Positions 1 through 11,779 of a stretch of 64,000 nucleotides of DNA are shown piece after piece. The stretch lies in NCBI GenBank assembly GCA_002286715.1, contig NSJX01000029.1, forward strand, positions 258,089 through 322,088, in the 5' to 3' direction. This stretch comes from Dentipellis sp. KUC8613 (taxonomy: Eukaryota; Basidiomycota; Agaricomycetes; Russulales; Hericiaceae). Every line of letters starts with the position of its first letter. Position 1 is the stretch's first letter. The notes below the pieces were generated by a model. That model ran no database searches. It saw only the letters and a program-made list of their open reading frames with translations, and had not been told where the DNA came from. Position numbers and translations under genes: made by a program.

Positions 1-298
1 AGATAAAGAAGGCCCGTGGCATGCGCAATCATGAGTCGGCGTGCAGGCGGCAGCAGGAGGCACGACATGGGATGCAGCTGGGATCTGTTAGCATGGATGT
101 TGCGCAGCTGGGAGTTGTCAACATGAATGGTACGCAATGATAGCAATTATTGTGGCAAAATAATCTCACCAGTCGAGTCCTAGATGCAACAGACACCTTC
201 AATTCGTCTATCGAGCCCGGATCAGGTAAATATTCCATTAAAACTGATCTTGACAACCTGACACTGAGCAACACTGTCGCACAGATACACTACTAGGC

Positions 299-3200
299 AT
301 GCACGGCACGAGCTCGCAGCCCGATGAGCTATCTCACGTACGGGAAAGTGATGCACTAGCTCCTCCGGGCTCGGACGTCGGGCAGAACTCATTCTATATA
401 GAGATCGTACCACATCCCGCAAGCGGAAAAAAATCGACTATCATTCCACTTGATTCGTCGGGCGCGGAGAAGACACACGAGCACGAAGTTATCAAAGCAG
501 CTCTATCGTGCCCATGGCGTCCGTTCAATAATCTTGCCGACTTCGAGTACGCTGAGATTGCCATAAATTCACACAAGGCCAACGCCACGATCGACAAGGA
601 GCTGGAAAAACTTCACAGTAGCTGGGCTTCGCACACGGTGATAACATTCAGAAACCACAAGGATCTCGAGGCGTCTTTGGCTGCCGCTCGCTTCTTTGTG
701 GTCGGGGTTCGCCTTCATGCTGCTTCAGTAAAGAATAATTCTGATTCATCTTTAGTTCCAGAGAGGTCAAGTCACCTCATCCTTCAATGGACAAGATTAT
801 ACTTTCTCTTTCTACTATAGAGATCCCTGGGAAGAGATATTGGGTCGCGTGCGTGATGCCTCATTGTGCGCGGTCAGTATGTGGTATCCAGTCCAAAAAT
901 ACATCCACATCGGCACCGGACGCAGCCGTCTTTATGATGAGACTTGCACGGGAGATGGTTGGTGGAAAATACAGGTGCGCCGTGATGGGTAGATTGTAAG
1001 ATATGGTTGACTGACCGTCAGTAGGATACATTACCACAGGTCGATGGCCTCCCGCATTGCTTTCTTCCATTGCATGTGTGGTCCGATGGCGGTCGAGCAT
1101 CGACAACTGTGACCAAGCACCCATTAATCATGCGCCCCCTTTGGTTGCCATCAGAAATCCGTAACGGGTCGGGGAATGGTGGCGGTGTGTTATTGACATA
1201 TATGCCTTCCGTGCGTCAAATATTTCGGCCTGGGACCTATCTGATGAACTAGCATCCTAGATACCTGACCCAGCGAAGCCAAGCGAGCGTACCCCACTGG
1301 AGAGGATCGCTTTCGGCAATTTCAAGACTGACGTCTATCACAAAGTCGTCGACAAGGTTTTCGAGCCGATCCGTGAACATTCACATGTTGGTGACACCGT
1401 TACGTGCGGAGACGACATCGCACGAGTGCTATATCCAGGCATACACATTATCTCAATCGACCATGAAGAGGCATGCAAGGCCTGTGGAACACGTGCCTCC
1501 CCAGCTACGTATCCTTGTCCTCGGTGCCTCATCAGAAATGACGAACAACATAATCTGTCTATCGAAAGAGAGCTACGCACTACGGAGTCAATGCAGGCCA
1601 TATATTTGGAAGCAAAGGCAGCATCTTCTCGGACAGCTAGGGAGGCCATATTGCAAAAATATGGTCTTCACTTTGTCGAGGTATGGTTCTCATGTGAATT
1701 TGTGTATAAATTCTGATAATGATTGCAGAATGCATTCTGGTCAATTGCAAACTCTGACCCATATGCCGCACTGTCATACGACACCCTCCATTCCGACGAT
1801 ATTGGCAAATGGGGGAAACATCTGTGGCCGTTATTACTGCAAGTCCTCTCCAACATGAAGGAGTCGGAGATGTTGGCTACAAAGTAAGAATCCTGTTTCA
1901 TTTGGGTTTCAAACTTGCCACTAAATCTACATTTAGCATGAACCTGGTTCCAACTTGGCCAGGCCTTTCTCACTTTTCGTGTGTGACAGACATTGAATAC
2001 ACCGACGGCAACAAGCACTTTGACATACTACGGGTGAGTAAAAGTTGCAGCAACTGTCTCACCTGTCGCTTCTGACACAGAATCATTGATAGTGCATCCT
2101 CCCTTGCATTGTTGGGATCTTGCCACGGGCAAGCCCACTCATTCATTGTATACGTGCATATTCTCGCTTCCGGATGTATGCCAGCCTCAAATGCATGAGC
2201 GAGGGACGTCTCATACTGCTGAAAAGGTCAATGGTCCTGTACGGATCACTGTGCCAGGTACGCGTCACAATTTAGCTTGTAACCATCATCGACTAACAGG
2301 AGGTTGGTGCATCGCGCAGAAAGTCGGGAACGAATACGGGAAGGACTGGGATTTCCCAAAACAACATGCGGCAACACACTTGCCCTCTGATATCCGCAAT
2401 AAAGGTGCCACTATCAACTATTCTACACGTCCCGGGGAGGGATTTCAGCGCGAAATGAAAGAAGCATATCGGACAACAAATTTCAAGGACACCGAGCGAC
2501 AAGTAAGTGACGACAAGTTTCATTCTATGGCAATCAATGCAGAACCTGACGGTACACGATTAGATGTCACAGGTAGATGCTAATATGGAGGCTATTGCAC
2601 ACATCCGCCTCCAAGTCGATGATGCCGACAGATTGCGACGTGAGCAAGAAGACAAGGCCCGCAAGGCAGCCGAGCACCAAAACTTCGAGCACACCCGAGC
2701 ACCGACGACCATGGCGCACTTGCACAAGGCCCAGAGCGACAAGCAATGGATATTCCGTGCAGCTCAGCCAAGAACATATCCATCAAGTCTGAGAGCCGTT
2801 CAAGACTCATTTCATCGTTTCCATCATTTTGCATCATCGCTTCGGCAGTTCTTGTTGACGCTTGCTGAAGGAAGGGAACTGTTGACAGTCTCATGTGAGC
2901 CGGAGGTCCGTATTCTGAATGTATCTGACATGGAATAGAATTTGACCAATTATGCATAGATCTATCCATTTCAGTGCATTGAGCTCAAATTCCAGTCGCG
3001 CGAAGATTGGAAGGAGGGTCGAGATCTCCTCCGGTGCAACCCCAGCTTCAATGGACAGCCTCGCTTTGACTGTGTCATGATCAACACCGAACATGCTGCG
3101 TCTTACGGCCGTCTTCAGTTCATTTTCATTTGTAGGCTTCCGTCCGGCACCGAACTCGACATCTGTCTTATCAGGGATCTCGAACCAAGCACATGGAAGC

Positions 3201-3382
3201 CCCGCACAAAGTGGGATGGCTGTCGAGTATTCCGCGAAGGGAAACTCATGTTTGTATTAGCCAAGTATCTCATTCGCGGCTGCCATATGATCCCGGCATT
3301 CGACAGTCCCAGTACGACGAAGTATTTCTATTTGAATGATCTAATCGATGGGGACATGTTCTTACGCTGCGAAAAGATGTAG
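299..3382 (+). mobile_element. Plavaka-type DNA transposase relic
   Basis: Scattered frames read as one protein of the basidiomycete Plavaka transposase type. In order: an N-terminal block (CPWRPFNNLADFEYAEIA, near 510-560); the TGDGWWKIQ block at 816-971; a cysteine-containing block (ACKACGTR, YPCPRCLI) near 1470-1540; NAFWSIANSDPYAALSY after an intron at about 1681-1729; WGKHLWP near 1810-1830; TDGNKHFDILR near 2000-2033; DWDFPKQHAATHLPSDIR near 2346-2400; and a C-terminal block 3077-3382 ending YFYLNDLIDGDMF. Several joins have plausible introns. After the 2501 donor region the frame meets a TAG near 2562 and must shift, and the first block also needs a shift near 815. It is therefore probably inactive. 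Family recognition is from motif memory; terminal inverted repeats and target duplications were not found, and the left end may lie outside the window. Confidence 0.75.
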
Positions 3383-4037
3383 TATATAATAAATATTCAT
3401 TCTAAAGCATCGGTAGCGATCCCGACACGATTTGGACACCGTTCTATCAGGGACAGCTCTCACAGCCCTGACCTGACCTGACCGCCAGATGAGCAGGTCG
3501 ACAACATGCCTGTCGATACCAGAGCAGCTACCCCACAGGTCAGCCTGAATTCACCAGACATTTCAAGTTCCGCTACGCCTGTTCAGGTGGGAGCAAAAGT
3601 TCCGACATGGGGCGGCTTGTTACGAGGATAAGTCAGAGTTTGCAGGTGCACGAGGCACCGAAGCTGCAACATTAGCAATGTCGTCCCGTGCCGGTCAGGT
3701 GCTGCGGCGCTTATGGAGCAAAAAAACACGGTGCCCGTGATTTGTGCGTAAGGATCGCGAAAATCCGTCGCGGATCGATGGCTGGAGGTGCTCTTGGCTT
3801 AGTTGCAGCGAACCATTGGGGTATACTGCGAGGACGTATCCACGAGACTTCGCGCAGAGGCGTCCAACTTGGTTGGATCATCGCGACGCGGGCTGTCTGG
3901 TCATCCCCGACCCCACCATCCAAAGGAGTAGGCGAAGCCTGGACAAGAGGGGCGCGCAGGGATGGCGCATGCGCATAAAGAGGAGGCTCACTGCTCAGAA
4001 CCAGACAGACCGCATCAGCTAGCAGTTCTTCGCACAC
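3383..4037. other. Intergenic; upstream of GST gene 1
   Basis: No gene is recognised here. The end nearest the GST gene carries a TATA-like element (listed separately). Short open frames at 3688-4022 overlap on both strands and show no family motif. Confidence 0.5.
3974..3979 (+). promoter_or_regulatory. TATA-like element of GST gene 1
   Basis: CATAAA followed by GAGG lies 64 bases before the ATG at 4038. The downstream paralog has TATAAAGAGG at almost the same distance (62 bases), which supports a shared core promoter. Confidence 0.5.
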
Positions 4038-4873
4038 ATGGCCCATCAACCGCTCATCCTCTACGACATCCCATCGACCGCGCCTGGTAGAGCGTGGACT
4101 CCGAATCCTTGGAAGGCTCGGTACGCCTTGACTGGCTTTAATTTTCGGACGAGACTGCTGACTGCGCGCGCACTCGCCACAGACTGGCGCTCAACGCGAA
4201 GGGCATCCCGTACCGGACTGTTTGGGTCGAGTACCTTGACATCGCGGGCCTCTGCAAGCGTATCGGCGCACAGCACACAGAGGTACACGCCGACGGCCAC
4301 TACTACACGCTTCCTGTCCTGCGGGACCCGAACACTGGTGTTGCGGTCTCCGACTCCTTCAACATCGCGAGGTACCTCGACGAGACGTACCCTGACACCA
4401 TCCGCCTCATCCCCGACGGCACGGCAGCGTTCCAGACGATGTTCGCCTGCGTCGCAACAGAAAAGGTCATGATCCCGATGCTGAAGACATTCATCGAGAA
4501 GATCGTCGACCGGCTGAGCCCGGAGAGTTCAGTGTACTTCCGTCGCACCAGGGAGGAGACGTTCGGGGCAAAATTGGAAGAGATTGCGCCCAAGGGGCCG
4601 GTGAGGGATAGCGTGTGGCAGGAGATGCTAGACGGGCTCAGCCAGATAAGCGGGTGGATGAAGGAAAGTAAGGGCGCCTTCGCGATGGGCGAGACGCCGT
4701 CTTTCGCAGACCTGGTGTTACTGGCGCTCTTGCACTGGGTCAAGATTACGGAAGGTACGGAGTCGAAGGAGTGGGGGGATGTCATGGCCGCGGACGATGG
4801 ACGCTGGGAAAGACATTGGAAGGCCCTCGAGAAGTGGATATGGGTTGACGAAGGGTCTTTTGAAGATGTCTAG
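4038..4873 (+). CDS. Glutathione S-transferase, UstS-like (copy 1)
   Basis: Two exons, 4038-4120 and 4183-4873, give 257 residues. The intron 4121-4182 (GTACGC...CACAG) splits an arginine codon. The N-terminal thioredoxin-like half starts LILYDIPSTAPGRAWTPNPW, and the cis-loop region reads YYTLPVLRDPNTGVAVSDS, followed by IARYLDETYPDT. The helical C-terminal half carries FRRTREETFGAKLEEIAP and MGETPSFADLVLLALLHW. This is the pattern of fungal UstS-like glutathione transferases, soluble enzymes that conjugate glutathione to electrophiles or act in secondary metabolism; the substrate cannot be told. A near-identical gene follows at 5553 with the same exon 1 length, so the two arose by tandem duplication. 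A polyadenylation-like AATAAA lies at 4966-4971. Confidence 0.92.
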
Positions 4874-5552
4874 GAGGGCAGCTCCGCGAACGAGGAACGA
4901 AGCAGAACTGCGTTTATTTGGGAGAAAACATGTTTTCTAGCTCTGTGGATTGTATACTCACAAAGAATAAATGGGACTCACAGACCTGCATTTATCGAAA
5001 TGTCACCGGGACGTTCTGTCTGACTTCTGTGTCTGATGTATAAGAGGACGGATCACAGTAGTAGTTAGATCGCTAAGAGTGTTGCGCGCGCGCTGCTGTC
5101 GTGGCGGAGAAACGGTAAATAAGAGGATGAGAAAGTTTCTACCCAGGTGACGTTCTTGAGTGTAACAAGGATAAGTAATTGAAGTTCCCAGCTGAAAAAA
5201 GTGCCAAGGATTCCATGTAATATTAGCAATACTTCTTGTCAGCTGACAGAGCACGAAGATAGCGCTCGTAATGCATAAGTAAGAATCCGTCAAGATCGAT
5301 GGGGATATCCGATACTCCAAGTGTTCAGAGTAGTGGGGACGTACCCGCATTTTCTTTGGGTACACCGTTCACTTCTGAGAGTACTGGCGGACGCTTGCCA
5401 TAGTGCACGGAGTTCTATGGCCGGGCGTCGCTGACTCTAATGCAGCCAGGCAGTGCATGAGAAACAGAAGGCCCGGATACGGCGAATGAGTATAAAGAGG
5501 GTACTCACGACGCTGGAGAAGATAGACCAGGCCCACAACATTCCTCGCAGAC
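4874..5552. other. Intergenic between tandem GST genes
   Basis: This stretch holds the 3' end signal of GST copy 1 (AATAAA at 4966) and the promoter of copy 2. No other gene is seen. Confidence 0.6.
5491..5496 (+). promoter_or_regulatory. TATA box of GST gene 2
   Basis: TATAAA followed by GAGG sits 62 bases before the ATG at 5553, matching the position of the related element before copy 1. Confidence 0.6.
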
Positions 5553-6402
5553 ATGACCCAACAACCTCTCATCCTCTACGATATTCCATTGTCCTTGCCT
5601 TACAAGGCGTGGTCTCCGAACCCTTGGAAGGCCCGGTGCGTTTTGGATTCCATCAAAATTCTGACAAGCTATTGACAAAAGCCATAATCGTTACATCAGG
5701 TTGGCGCTCGATGCGAAAGGCATCCCGTACCGGACTGTCTGGGTCGAGTATCCGCAGATCGCAGACCTTTGCAAGCGCATCGGCGCGGAGCATACCCAGA
5801 TACGTCCCGATGGTCCCCACTACACGCTCCCCGTTGTGCAGGACCCGAACACTGGGGCGGTAGTCTCCGATTCCTTCAAGATTGCGCAGTACCTTGACAA
5901 GACGTATCCTGACACCGTTCGCCTCATCCCTGACGGGACTGCCGCGTTTCAGGCGATGTTCATCGACGTTACGAGCCAGAAGATCATGTTCCCGATGCTG
6001 AAGACCTTCATCGAGAAAATCGCGACGCTACTGAATCCGTCGAGCTCGGAGTACTTCCGTCGGACTAGAGAGGCGGCGTTAGGAGCGAAGCTTGAGGAGA
6101 TCGCGCCTCAAGGCCCAGCGCGGGACGCGGTGTGGAAGGAGGTACTTGACGGGATGAGCCTCGTCAGCAAATGGGAGGCGGAGAGTAAAGGCGATTTCAT
6201 AATGGGCGAGACGGTGTCCTTTGCGGACCTCGCGATCCTGGGGCTCTTGCAATGGGTCAAAGTCATGGAAGGTGAAGAGTCGAAGGAATGGAAGGATGTC
6301 ATGAACGCAGATGGTGGGCGTTGGGAAAGGCTCTACCAAGCTCTCGAGAAGTGGATTCGGGTCGACGAGGGATCGCAGTACGAAGAGGGGGCTTCTCTGT
6401 AA
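5553..6402 (+). CDS. Glutathione S-transferase, UstS-like (copy 2)
   Basis: Exons 5553-5635 and 5700-6402 give 261 residues. Exon 1 is 83 nt, exactly as in copy 1, and the intron again splits an arginine codon. The protein starts LILYDIPLSLPYKAWSPNPW, keeps HYTLPVVQDPNTGAVVSDS and IAQYLDKTYPDT, and ends with a longer acidic tail (QYEEGASL) than copy 1. It is expected to be a cytosolic glutathione transferase of the UstS-like group. The two copies differ through both domains, so the duplication is not recent. An internal frame starting at 5701 begins with TTG, not ATG; the true start is the ATG in exon 1, which restores the conserved N-terminus. Confidence 0.93.
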
Positions 6403-7450
6403 TCGGCGAACGACGCCTGATGTTTCGGAAAAGGATTCGAGTTGACAGATTTTAGCCTGCGAATACCAGAGTATTGTGTATAACGATTTTCGATCCCTAA
6501 AAGACAAATTGCAATCATGAAAGCCTTTGAGAATTGGGAGTATCAATCCCGCATACCTGCTCCTGCTGAATTCGATAGATTACCTAGATTTGCGCGTCGC
6601 AGACAGTAAAGGTGTGTTCAAACAGTAAGTATGTAGAGTTGAATCGAGTCAAAATCCGCTAGGAGGAGTTTAGCACTGCCACCGAACGATACTCACGCCA
6701 CAATTTGAATTGGACTCGAAGCTAGTACTACGCCATCATGATGGTGGGCGAGTACTCAGTACTCATCTCCCTATATTGCTGTGACTTTTCGTCTTTATTC
6801 TTGTTTCTTTCTCCTCGAAAGACCTTGCACGACGCTATTCCAACCGTCCATGCGGATACAATCTTATTTCATCCCAGGAGGAGATATCTCGACTCATCAG
6901 GTACGCCGCTATCATGTGGATGACTTCGAATGAATGGATCCTCTGCCGTCTGCTGGTGGTCTTCCCATGAACGTCCGGCGGCATGTGTGCACGCATCATG
7001 TCAAGACCTCGAACGGTCTCACAAGGGCATCAGCTCTATACTACTCATACCAGGGTTGGCATCCAGGCGAGGCACTAATAAGCCTCTCGCTCCATCGCGA
7101 GCTGCGGGTGAGCAATCCTATACTCTGTTTTGCTTTTGACAAGACTAATCTTTTTGTGTTTATCCAGAAAAATACCTACTATGATAGGCTTCATGATACT
7201 CTGCGTTAGCATTGCGGCAAAATAAATCAGTGAGCGATGTGCTCAATGGCGTGGATCGCTCAAGTTTCCGCATGTAATGCTTATGAAAGAGCTTCGTCTC
7301 ACGCTGGGATCTCCTCGAAAGCATGTCGCAGAAGCATACACTGTACCTAGCATCCACGCCGCCTCTCGTGATTGTTCAAATTCTTGTTTAAAATGCGTCT
7401 TGCTACGCGGCACGTAAGGTCGACGTTGACCCATCTGTGGACCCGACATC
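6403..7450. other. Intergenic, no recognised gene
   Basis: About 1 kb between GST copy 2 and the first protease gene. A 91-codon frame at 6934-7209 followed by a GTGAGC donor-like site is the most gene-like stretch, but it matches no family that I know. Otherwise nothing is seen. Confidence 0.4.
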
Positions 7451-9597
7451 ATGATTCTGCTGCCAATTTTCGTGACAGGTTTGTTGTCCTTCTCCCTTGC
7501 GCTTCCACAGGCGAAGCCCTTGATGGACATCCAAGAGCAACGCGCGAGGGCACCAGACGGCTATACGAGGAACGGACCCGCGCCTGTCGACCATGTACTC
7601 AAACTTCGCATCGCACTTGTGCAGAACGACCCCAAAGGCCTTGAAGACAAACTTCTCTCTGTCAGTACACCCGGCAGTCCCGACCACGGAAATCACCTCT
7701 CAAAAGAGGAGGTACGTCTGTTCGTTGAAGACTGATCTCAACGGTCCACTACGCAATAAATACTTACAGACAGACAGGTGGAAGCGTTCGTCAGCCCGAA
7801 GCCGGAAAGTGTCTCAGCAGTACAATCCTGGCTATCGTCTCATGCGATTTCCTCGCAAGCGGTCTCTCCAGCGGGAGACTGGCTGAGCATCAACATCACC
7901 GTCGATCAGGCGAACGCGCTTCTGGACGCTGAATTTTCTACGTTCACGCATAAGACGACTGGCAAACAGGCAGTGCGCACATTGTCGTACTCAATTCCCG
8001 CGGACTTGAAAGCCCATTTGTCCTTCATTCATCCGACTGTCGCGTGAGCACTCGTTCGATTGCGCGCGGAATCGACTAGTAAAACTTCCATTCTCGTAGA
8101 TTTCCAGTACAGCTAGTTGGATCCCCCGTGGTGACTAGCAAATCGAAGAAGCAAGCGGCCCCGACGAACTCTTCACCTGCTGCTGACTACACGTGCGCCG
8201 AACAGTTCACTCCGACCTGCGCGCAGGACATGTACGGCATCCCCGCAACACCCGCGAAGCAAACTTCCAACCGTATCGCGGTTTCGGGCTTCGGCGACCA
8301 GTGGGCGTCCCAATCTGATTTTCAGGCGAGTCAATTCGAGTCGTCCGTTTGGTGCGAGCGCCTCGCTCAAAGACGCTGTTAGATATTTGCAGAAATATTC
8401 CGTCCCGACTTGTATAACGCAACGTTTTCCGTCGATCTTGTTGATGGCGGCGTCAACAATCAAGATTCTCCTGGAGACGAAGCGGTACGATACAGATTGC
8501 TCTCTTGTCCACAATAGATACTGACTCTCGCATAGAGCCTAGACGTCCAGTACACTCTCGGAGTGGCAACAGGCGTTCCTACTGAATTTGTTTCCGTCGG
8601 TTCGGACAACGAAGATGGCATCGATGGATTCTTGGACATTCTCACCACACTGCTCAACGAGGCTGACACGCCGAACGTGCTGACGACAAGCTACAGTTTC
8701 AACGAGCCTGACCTCCCGTTCTCTATCGCAAAGTACGTCCTCGGTGCTAATTGGGAGCAATGCTCGGACGCTCATGTCAATGACAGCTCTCTGTGCAATG
8801 CGTATGCGCAACTGGGTGCTCGCGGCACCTCCGCCTTGTTCAGTTCTGGCGATGGAGGCGTCGGGGGCGGCGGCTCGAACACGGACTGCACTACATTTAT
8901 CCCGACATTTCCCTCAACGTGTCCTTTGTAAGTGTATCAGTCCCGTCTTCGTCTTCCACTTTCTTTCTAACACTTTCTTGTACAGTGTGACATCTGTCGG
9001 TGCAACAGATGTCTTCGACTCTGAGACCGGGGCCGCATTCTCCAGCGGCGGCTTCTCCAACCTCTTCCCGATCCCTTCGTACCAAGCCGCGGATGTGACC
9101 TCATATCTAAAGACCATCGGGAACACCAACAAAGGCCTCTTCAATGCTTCCGGGCGCGCCTTCCCTGACATCTCTGCTCGAGCCACGAGTTACCAGATCA
9201 TCGTCAACGGGTTCGGCCTCTCGGTGCAAGGCACGAGCTGCTCGACTCCGCTCCTCGCCAGCCTGTTCGCTCTCCTCAATGACGAGCTCATCTCTGCGGG
9301 GAAGTCGCCACTCGGGTTCCTGAACCCGCTGATCTACGCAAATAAGAAGGCGTTCACGGACATCACGACCGGTAAGCCGTTGCCAGCAAGCTGCTGAGGA
9401 GGTTTTGCGGCTGAGTAACATGTCTCAACTGTAGGAACGAATCCAGGGTGTGGGACGAACGGCTTCAGTAGCGCGGTGGGCTGGGATCCGGTACGTTTCT
9501 GCAATTGCGAATGCCGGCGCTGGTGCTCATCAGTTATCAGGTTACTGGTGTGGGAGCACCGACATACTCCGCACTGAGGGCTGCTGCTGGATTGTAG
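7451..9597 (+). CDS. Secreted S53 sedolisin / tripeptidyl peptidase-type protease (gene 1)
   Basis: Nine exons (7451-7711, 7778-8043, 8100-8325, 8383-8484, 8536-8732, 8787-8927, 8986-9371, 9435-9490, 9541-9597) give 563 residues. A signal peptide (MILLPIFVTGLLSFSLALPQ) leads into an S53 pro-domain (HGNHLSKEE, TLSYSIPADLKAH). The catalytic domain has Glu284 and Asp288 (GDEASLDVQYT), the oxyanion aspartate Asp373 (SSGDGGVGG) and Ser482 (VQGTSCSTP), so the full Ser-Glu-Asp set is present. Sedolisins of this type act outside the cell at acid pH, often as tripeptidyl peptidases; tripeptidyl versus endopeptidase activity cannot be decided here. Intron 3 (8326-8382) is GC-AG. Intron 5 (8733-8786) is 54 nt, stop-free and in frame. 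Two decayed copies follow directly. Confidence 0.93.
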
Positions 9598-9659
9598 CAT
9601 GAGTTCGTTGTTTATCTTGGTGTTCGCCGAAGTGTTTCGTCGGTAATAGTATGAGACGC

Positions 9660-11482
9660 GGTACTTATGGTTCAATTCGGCCATTGGAGGCGACACCTTC
9701 GCCCCAGCGATGCTCCCAGGCGCCTCGAGCCCATTGACAAGTGCCATAGTAGGTCTTCGTCGGGGCCTAGCGATGCAAAAATGCCTTTTATCGCGGTGTG
9801 GCGCCTGTCGCTGCTCAACACAGGATGCCACATTCCAGGTGGACTTTGCGAGCCCGAAGTTCAATGTACGCGCTCCCGATTTTGGACGCGTCGGCGTCAC
9901 ATGATTGCGGCGGAGCTCATCAATTCGAGCGGCGCTTCAAATTTCACCACGGCCGCTCTTGCCGTCTCACAGGACTGTCACTAGCGTCCTTTCATTTAGA
10001 ATCACTGGATAGTGGCATCGGCGGTGAGATGTTGATGTACGGACAACCAGATTTCTTGCGATGCCTGTTGGCGGGCCAGTAATCACGAACAAGCCGAAGA
10101 CGTTTAGCTTGATCTCGGATACGTGCGCATAGAACTTGTACGGCACCCTAGCAACTCTTGTGAAGAATTCCTGGAGTCACCTTACAGTGTAGGACTTCAT
10201 CAACCGGTATGCATCGAATTCAGAATTCCCGGTTGATCTTTTATTGATTATAGAGATACAGGACTACTAATAAGATTCTGACGAGCATCGCGTAGCAATC
10301 CTTGAAGACGATGCGACCCGACCTGCCTAGTAAAGCGGCATTCTCTGTTGAGTCTGTCCATGGTGGGGCATAAACAATGAGAACCAGCCTGGAGGCGAAG
10401 CTGTGAGTCACGCTTATGATCCTGATAAGTAATACCTTACTGAAATGGGCTTAATGGCAGAACTTGAATATCCAATGGACCGCCGGGATCGCTTCTGGCG
10501 TTCCCGTCGACTTCATTCCTGTTGGCGACCAAACCACGGATGGCATCAGTGAGTTTATGAACATGACCATCGAGCTTCTCGACGATGTCCCACCTGCTGC
10601 TCTGTCAACGGGCTATTCTGTTAATGAACTTGATGTTCCATTTTCTATCGCCAAGTACGGTTTGTTTTTCTCCGCCTGACGCAAACGAAACACTGATATG
10701 CGACATTGCACTGGCACCACGCTGTGGAACGTATATGCGCAGCTAGGTGCACAGGGTACATCTCTGCTCTCCGACTTCGGGGATGGCGGCGTTGCAGGTA
10801 ATGGAAACGGAAACTGCGCCTCCTTTGTCTAGTGAGCCGCTTCGCATCACCTACTCGTATCTTTTCCTGATTCAGCGCAAGCGTCGCCTCCGTCGAAAGG
10901 ACGGCACTCACCCCGAAAGAAACTGCAAAATCAATGTCCAGTGGTGGCTTCTCCCCAGTCTTCTCGACCCCCTTATACCAATCTCCCGCCGTTTCCGGCT
11001 GGGTCTTCCTCGGTAGCACGTACATTGGCCTCTACAGCACGTTTGAACGAGGCTTTCCCGACCTGTCAGCAGCATCGAAGGAGCTTCCAACCGTCTTCAA
11101 TGGGATAGCAACCACGGCGAACGGCACGGGCTGCTCGACGCCGTTAGTGGCTAGCATTGTTATACTGTTGAACGACGAACTGGCTGGCACGAAGACATCT
11201 CCCTTGGGTTTCTTGAAGCCGTTGATCTACGTGATCAAGGCATATCACAGACGGCGAGTAGTGTCCATCCGTAGTGTGGAAGTGGAGCAGATGACGGTGG
11301 CTGGATATCGGCTCCAACCTCGGCTGCAAAACGAACGGCTTCAACGCCGCACCTGGGAGGAATCTGGTACGCACTTACTTGCGATTCAAGTGCTGGACTA
11401 CGGCGCGCTGAGTCCGTCCGTGCAGGTGACTGGTGGGTTTACTACAAGTCAAGGACCCTTGCTGGGCTCTGATGATGACTGA
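9660..11482 (+). pseudogene. S53 sedolisin pseudogene P1
   Basis: Recognisable S53 blocks in order: a possible pro-domain scrap (FASPKFNVRAP) near 9844; RPDLPSKAAFSVESVHGG near 10318-10370; NNENQPGGEA with a shifted frame near 10375; LNIQWTAGIASGVPVDF with GDQTTDGISEF near 10464-10560; LGAQGTSLLSDFGDGGVAG near 10744-10800; SSGGFSPVFSTPLYQ, RGFPDLSAASKE and SPLGFLKPLIY near 10934-11230; and CKTNGFNAAPG near 11328. The coding sense needs frame shifts and has an in-frame TAA near 10371. The catalytic aspartate is Asn (ELNIQW in place of SLDVQY), and the catalytic serine motif reads GTGCSTP instead of GTSCSTP. It is almost certainly dead as a peptidase. The left boundary is uncertain. Confidence 0.78.
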
Positions 11483-11779
11483 AGGTTCCCTGCCATAGTC
11501 GTCGTCCCTGTTTCGGGCTTCCGTCCACCATGAATCAGCATACGGTTGCGTAGGGACGGCAGTAGACCAGCAATGCGGCCTTCTTGCGTTACGCTGGTGG
11601 GTGCGCGAGAATGTTGACCGTACGAATACCTGGCCAGCAATCGATCCAGCCCGTCTAGTCTCCGTCTGACTTTGACAAAGGCACGTCTCACTGGCGGCAT
11701 GCTGTCAGGAGCACTGTGTAGAACACATAATCACCCCACCTCATGGCCGGCACATCCAACTACAGGGTATCAACGTGTG

